A DNA stretch of 64,000 nucleotides from Lamellibrachia satsuma (lineage: Eukaryota; Annelida; Polychaeta; Sabellida; Siboglinidae): positions 6,143,599 to 6,207,598 of the forward strand of contig BSQZ01000040.1 of assembly GCA_033239005.1 (NCBI GenBank). The letters run 5' to 3'. Below are positions 58,780 through 64,000 of this stretch, in pieces (position 1 is the stretch's first letter; each line of letters starts with the position of its first letter). The notes beneath the pieces are model-generated. The model was not told where the DNA came from. It worked only from the letters and a program-made list of their open reading frames with translations, and ran no database searches. Both the position numbers and the translations under genes were made by a program.

Positions 58780-59877
58780 TTCTCCAAAGATAGACAACTA
58801 TTACGGAAGTTCAGTAAACCACTAATCGCTAGTAGCAGATCTGGTAAAACTGTCACAAGCGATGCATCTATCTTGTCAACAAGTAAAAAATAGTTCCGGT
58901 ATTCCGTTATCGCATATTCTCGTTGGTTAGCGTCTCGTGTGTTCGAGAAGTATGGCGTTTTCCACGATTTTTTGCGTGTTTTGTTGTAATTTCTTAAACT
59001 TTTTTATTTGGAACGAACAAAAACGCTATTTTGTTGACGTGTGTAAACACTTGCATATATAACAGAGACCCATATCTTTTTTTTCGCTCCGGAATGTCTA
59101 TTTACGAAATAAATCGCAAAAAATCGAAAATTTACATTGATTAGATATACGCGACTCAAACCACTCGTTTCGACAACAAGATGGCGATACGCAGTGATGT
59201 ATTTTGTCGATTTTTGTCTCGAACAAAATAAGTTTTTCAGTTTATCTCATAAATTAGCAGGTATCTGTAACAATTAATGCATAGTTAGATAATATATATT
59301 TAAATATACGACATAACACAAAATTGCTTCAGTTCCCCTTTAACTGCTGCATTGTTTCACCTAGTAACGCGTGCATTGTAATATTACAGGATTATTATTT
59401 GAGGAAATTCAAATCAGACAAATACAGACGGATTCCGTCCGCGATTGCGCACATTTTTTATTAGGGCTAAAATAATGTTAAACATCATGTCTACTTTTAA
59501 TAAATGGCCCAGCAGCACAGGCGTATCCAGGTTGTTTCATTGGGATTGGTGGCAAAACCTCTCTGCGCAATTTGCGTTAAAAACCTGCTCTCAAATTAAC
59601 ACAGTTTTGCACCACGTTATATACTGCCATTTACTGGTGTTGCATGAATTGGTCCTAGTTAACAGAATAAGCCATTTTGCAAAGACACCGGATCAAATTT
59701 TTAAGAAAAGTATCAATATTCTAAATCACTAGCCGTTATTTAATCAATACAATGCAAACAAACTTTTAGAAAAGTTACTTTATGTGAAATACTTAAATTT
59801 TTTCAACAAAAATAAACGCTGCGACAACCAATGCTACCTCGCAAATTGGCCATGGCGGCTGTGAATAGCCTCGTTCT
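58780..59877. other. Gene-free stretch with YY1-like motif
   Basis: An AACAAGATGGCGATACG motif at 59175-59191 resembles a YY1 site. No gene recognised. Confidence 0.35.
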
Positions 59878-60050
59878 ACGGTAAGACGCAGCGCATTGCT
59901 AAATCAACAGCACGGGGCCGTTCGTTAGTTTTCCTGTGATTAATAGTATAACTAATTGCGTGTATTTTTGCTAAAAAGGGAAATATGAAGTGTTTCTCTC
60001 ACCATCGTCGATTGTTAAGTTTTGTGATGCGCTAGTGCTGCCACCTTGTG
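59878..60050. repeat. Dispersed repeat, copy 2
   Basis: Related to 23360-23520: tacggtaagacgca, ggccgttcgttag and tgcgctagtgctgcc at equivalent spacing. Confidence 0.6.
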
Positions 60051-60300
60051 CACTAGATACTAAACACGTCTCAAAAACTTAAACGTAACGTAAATTTTCT
60101 TCGACAATTAACGTAAATTGTCTTCGACAATTTTAAGTAGGACAGTTATGCTCTTAGTGAACAATATATCCGATTAATGGCGTATTTAATTTAATATCCA
60201 GTAAGAGTTCAAGGCCTACGTTAAGGGGTGACCAATTTGCGAGAGTGGCCAAGCAATGCAAGGTAAGTATACTAAAAGACCGGACAACTGAATAAAATCA

Positions 60301-60303
60301 CGC

Positions 60304-60347
<44 letters not shown>
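60301..60347. repeat. (ACGC)n microsatellite
   Basis: About 12 ACGC units. Confidence 0.97.
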
Positions 60348-60349
<2 letters not shown>

Positions 60350-60534
60350 GCCCGCCCGCGCAAACACACAAACACATATGTTACCGCAATGCAAGTTGTT
60401 TTAGTCCATTTATTAATAAGACACATTTGTTCCTAATTTATTTAATAAAAACATCAATATGTAAATATATGTGACAGCCAAATTTACACAATTGTGTACT
60501 ATATTATACTAACCCTAAGTCCATAAGCTGCTGC

Positions 60535-61520
60535 TGCCACCACAGGGTGGGGTCCTCCACTGTTACTGTATTAGTGCCATAGGGTGGGGTCCCCCACTGT
60601 TACTGTATTAGTGCCATAGGGTGGGGTCCCCCATTGTTATTGTATTAGTGCCATAGGGTGGGGTCCCCCATTGTTGCTGTATTAATGCCATAGGGTGGGA
60701 TCCCCCATTGTTACTGTATTAGTGCCATAGGGTGGGGTCCCCCATTGTTACTGTATTAGTGCCATAAGGTGGGGTCCCCCACTGATGCTGTATTAGTGCC
60801 ATAGGGTGGGGTCCCCCATTGTTACTGTATTAGTGCCATAGGGTGGGGTCCCCCACTGTTACTGTATTAGTGCCATAGGGTGGGGTCCCCCATTGTTGCT
60901 GTATTAATGCCACAGGGTGGGGTTCCCCATTGTTGCTGTATTAGTGCCATAGGGTGAGGCCCCCACTGTGACTGTATTAGTGCCACAGGGTGGGGTCCCC
61001 CATTGTTGCTGTATTAGTGCCATAGGGTGGGGTCCCCCACTGTGACTGTATTAGTGCCATAGGGTGGGGTCCCCCATTGTTGCTGTATTAGTGCCATAGG
61101 GTGGGGTCCCCCATTGTTACTGTATTAGTGCCATAAGGTGGGGTCCCCCACTGTTACTGTATTAGTGTCATAGGGTGGGGTCTCCCATTGTTACTGTATT
61201 AGTGCCATAGGGTGGGGTCCCCCATTGTTATTGTATTAGTGCCATAGGGTGGGGTCCCCCATTGTTGCTGTACTAGTGCCATAGGGTGAGGTCCCCCACT
61301 GTGACTGTATTAGTGCCATAGGGTGGGGTCCCCCATTGTTGCTGTATTAGTGCCATAGGGTGGGGTCCCCCATTGTTACTGTATTAGTGCCATAAGGTGG
61401 GGTCCCCCACTGTTACTGTATTAGTGCCATAGGGTGGGGTCCCCATCATTAATGTATTAGTGCCATAGGGTGGGGTCCCCCATTGTTACTGTATTAGTGC
61501 TATAGGGTGGGGTGGGTGGG
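60535..61520. repeat. 37-bp minisatellite, about 26 copies
   Basis: Unit agggtggggtcccccattgt plus tactgtattagtgccat. Every unit carries a GGGTGGGG/CCCCCA dyad able to pair as a short hairpin. Variants (acTgt/atTgt, ttAc/ttGc) recur in blocks, which suggests higher-order duplication of several units at a time. Confidence 0.97.
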
Positions 61521-61829
61521 TGAGTTCTTATGCCACAACGCCACAAATTCCTAATGTTTTGAAATGTTACATGGCAATAAACCGTCTGAATTATTTCAAT
61601 TAAATTAACATTTTGGTATATTTTTCGTTTCCTACATTTGTAAATATGCTGCTAGGCCGGTTTCCTGAAGCAATCCTACTGTTCGAAGAAACTGATGCGG
61701 ACGTTTGACGCATATTACGTAAATCTTATCAACGTCTGACGTCTTCATTCGTGTCGCACAACTGGACTAGGATTATAAAGATGTTGATCATCATCGCAGT
61801 TATTTTCTTATTCGCCTTCTCCCTACATT
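61521..61829. other. Gene-free stretch
   Basis: No recognisable feature. Confidence 0.4.
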
Positions 61830-61830
61830 A

Positions 61831-61917
61831 TTCTCCTTGTTGATGATGTAAGTACTTGGTTCTCCTTGTTGATGATGTAAGTACTTGGTTCTCCTTGTTG
61901 ATGATGCAAGTACTGTT
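61831..61917. repeat. 29-bp tandem repeat, three copies
   Basis: Unit ttctccttgttgatgatgta plus agtacttgg, copies at 61831, 61860 and 61889. Confidence 0.95.
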
Positions 61918-62380
61918 TTGTCGTTAATAACCAGTCCTTTTCTATTTATCGATTTATTGTAGCAGTTGTTTATTGTTTTATCGGTCACGGATGCATTCCG
62001 CAGCGTTACTTGGACCACAAAAATGCCCTAAAATACAATATGTGATAATCGTATCTGCCCTTTGTGTACCTAAAGCGATGCTATGTCAAGGAATGAACGT
62101 CAGCGTCAAGCTATGGCGAAACATTTCAAACATATAGAATAGTGGTTAATCAATGATATTGTCAAGTATTGTTCAAGGCATTCATAAATTAAAGCGACTG
62201 TGTAAAATGGTATTACTTTTCGAATACAATTTTTTTAATCTGACACATGTTTCACACATTTATAACGCGTTAGCGTACTTTGATTCGTATGATTTTCACT
62301 TCCAACGTTTTTCCTATCAATGTTGTGTTTAATTTCCTATAGAAAATGAGCGGCCGTCCAGCAGCAGGGTTCGCTTGGGT

Positions 62381-62650
62381 TCACCTGATTCTGGCCATCT
62401 TTGTATAGCAGATTACATCGGTCTCTACCTCATCTACATCGCTGAGTTCATCGGCATATTCTGCTGTGTCCGCACCTCGACTGTTCACCCGTCCATCTCT
62501 CTTGGCTTGATAGTGTAGCGAATACGACACTTGTCTCTTATGTGTTAAACTATTTAAGCCACCCGGGGTTTCAGCAGGTGCCGTGACACCGTCGAAGAAC
62601 GAACGTACAGCAAATAGAATGAACAACTTAAACAACACGGTGTCTCGGTA
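62381..62650 (-). CDS. Secreted-peptide-like reading frame, candidate exon
   Basis: Minus-strand frame open from about 62662 to a stop at 62381. It has no ATG (the visible start is GTG at 62638) but reads VLFKLFILFAVRSFFDGVTA, a plausible signal peptide. It then reads APAETPGGLNSLTHKR, QVSYSLHYQA, KRDGRV, and an acidic tail with DELSDVDEVETD. Paired basic sites (KR) bracket a 10-residue peptide beginning with Gln, as in neuropeptide precursors; there is no Gly for amidation. Chance cannot be excluded for an 85-codon frame without a start, unless an upstream exon supplies it. Confidence 0.25.
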   Translation of the reverse strand, partial: YRDTVLFKLFILFAVRSFFDGVTAPAETPGGLNSLTHKRQVSYSLHYQAKRDGRVNSRGADTAEYADELSDVDEVETDVICYTKMARIR

Positions 62651-62699
62651 GCTCGGTGGCTAAATACATGTTATTGGCATACATTGAGAAGTAGTCTTT

Positions 62700-62945
62700 A
62701 TTTTGGGGAGCGGTGGTCTAGTGGAAAAAGCGCCCTACTGTCGATCGAGAGGACTGTGGTTCGATTCCGTCTAGCGAAGCCTGGACAATTTAGTTCACTT
62801 CACTTTGCCTATGTCTTTCGGGAGAGATGGATAAAACCATTGGTCTCTCTTCCCTGGCATCTATGCCAGGGGACACACAATATCACATACAGGTGGTAAA
62901 AGTCGAGGACTCAAAGTGTGGTGTTCTCTATCTCTAACTCACTTA
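62700..62945 (+). mobile_element. tRNA-derived SINE candidate
   Basis: The head at 62704-62775 has a tRNA-type promoter: A box near tggtctagtgg (62713-62723) and B box ggttcgattcc (62757-62767), about 35 bp apart. The acceptor and T stems do not pair well, so it is not a functional tRNA gene. The following 170 bp (atgtctttcgggagagatgg, ttccctggcatctatgccag) form a body with a ctggcatctatgccag hairpin. No poly(A) end is defined, so the 3' boundary is approximate. Confidence 0.6.
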
Positions 62946-63480
62946 TTTATAGCTTCCGCGGCCTGAAGTCTGACAAAATGGAGAATCCAACAACATGTAT
63001 TGTGATACGTACAAGGATGAGTAAATGGCGAACACGCTTGAAATTATTGACTAAGAAAGAAAATGTGCAGTAAATAAAAGGAAGAACGACACTTACAAAA
63101 GAATAAATACGCCACCGCATTGATTTGTCATTACTTCCCTCGTCCAACAGCCATCATTTGTCGGTGGTGGTAATGATGATAGCGATGACGGTCTTGGTAG
63201 TGTGGTTTGTGATTACAAGGACTGTGTACATGGCCAAATATCTCCATTTCATGTGGAATTACCTCATAAAATCAGTCAGTCTGTGACGTGTTCACGACTG
63301 TCTACTCCTTCAACAGATACAGCAACTGGCAAGCGCATGACAAACAGTGATAGGATGCATGCCTTTTTCAACCAGTTGTGTTTTTTATTCAAATAATGCC
63401 ATAGACACGGACGGATGCGACGGATATGTTAGGGACGAACACACTTATGACGTCATTGTGAGACCACAACGAATGACACA
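62946..63480. other. 5' flank of the second GPCR gene
   Basis: No recognisable gene; GATGATG-rich patch at 63160-63190. Confidence 0.35.
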
Positions 63481-63709
63481 ATGAGTTTGTCAGACAGCGA
63501 GGTAGCATTCATAGCCTTCATCTCGACGTTTCTCATTCTTAGTTTCCTCAGCAACGTGTGCGTTGTGGTCGTCATTATGAAGATCAAGACGTTGCGAACG
63601 GTGACGAATATGTTTCTGACAAACCTTGCCGTCAGCGACCTGATACTCGTCTCGTTCATTCTGCCTCACAAAGTGCACGACATATCACACACGGACGAAT
63701 ACTACGAAT
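63481..63709 (+). CDS. Rhodopsin-family GPCR, first coding exon (TM1-TM2)
   Basis: The ATG at 63481 begins MSLSDSEVAFIAFISTFLIL. TM1 spans about residues 8-33 with N25 (preceded by Ser instead of the usual Gly). ICL1 reads KIKTLRTVTN. TM2 about 42-63 contains NLAVSDL (D53) and ends at the usual Pro (ILPHKV). The exon runs to ...HTDEYYE and a good donor, gaatGTAAGT, at 63710; the frame then stops soon after, as expected for an intron. The RTVTNxFLxNLAVSDL signature is typical of peptide receptors (cholecystokinin, orexin, neuropeptide FF-like group), but TM1-2 alone does not give the ligand. Remaining exons lie beyond the window. Confidence 0.8.
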
Positions 63710-64000
63710 GTAAGTTGCATATTACATATCCAATATTTCTGTGTAGAGTCAAAAACCCGCCAGAATAAAAGCCCAACAGGCAATGTCCGAAACAGTCAGG
63801 GAGTTAAACGGTTCAACACCGAAACCGACATAGATTATTAACCTAGCCCAGAAGTAATAATATAAAAAATTTTATTAACACTTAAATACAAGTAAATTTT
63901 TTCCGTAAATTGAAAAATCAGTTAAATTACATTAATGCCGTTGTCGACGTAGTGTAGGTATGTTTCTTGAATATTGACTCATTTTCAAGGATGATACGGC
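63710..64000 (+). other. Intron 1 of the second GPCR gene (partial)
   Basis: Starts with GTAAGT, AT-rich, no coding, and continues past the window edge. Confidence 0.6.

Noticed and set aside
62704..62775. Functional tRNA gene
   Set aside because: A and B boxes are present but the acceptor and T stems do not pair and the following sequence looks like a SINE body.

Overview
The window is animal (metazoan) nuclear DNA. It is intron-rich and AT-leaning, with long CA/GT, AT and CATA microsatellites, dozens of minisatellites, and several animal-type non-LTR retrotransposon families. It also carries pieces of rhodopsin-family G-protein-coupled receptors (GPCRs). The style fits a marine invertebrate, perhaps a spiralian, but nothing here fixes the phylum. 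No bacterial operons, rRNA, CRISPR or phage genes are seen.

Layout. 0-8 kb: a jockey-like reverse transcriptase (RT) relic (1.3-2.4 kb), microsatellites, an 83-bp minisatellite (3.8-5.0 kb), and a second RT relic on the minus strand (6.6-7.26 kb). That relic runs straight into a 35-bp minisatellite made from its own coding sequence; a heptad-repeat reading frame follows. 9.6-16.4 kb: a decayed RTE-like element whose endonuclease domain is split by a decayed two-ORF element ('element A', minus copy). 16.9-18 kb: a 31-bp minisatellite. 18.0-21.8 kb: an inverted-repeat structure, then a CR1-like element ('element B', copy 1) in a site whose empty paralogue lies nearby. 24.4-31.6 kb: a three-level nest. 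Element B copy 2 sits inside a piggyBac-like transposon, which sits inside a 7.2-kb element with terminal inverted repeats (TIRs) and arrays of TTGGTT/AACCAA. 35.9-36.9 kb: an intact single-exon peptide-type GPCR, the clearest host gene; its 3' flank is duplicated at 32.6 kb. 38.6-40.0 kb: a 1.4-kb TIR element. 42-45 kb: a GPCR relic and a large foldback (inverted-repeat) element. 45.3-46.4 kb: an RTE 3' end in which two different minisatellites arose. 48.3-52.9 kb: element A, plus copy, with an intact 1031-codon ORF2. 53-62 kb: mostly non-coding, with a FLYWCH-associated relic, candidate host exons, and a 37-bp minisatellite. 62.4-64 kb: a secreted-peptide-like frame, a tRNA-derived SINE, and the first exon of a second GPCR.

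The genes do not form a pathway. The window is a record of nested insertion, decay and tandem amplification around a few receptor genes. In three places a minisatellite unit is demonstrably a slice of a retrotransposon reading frame.
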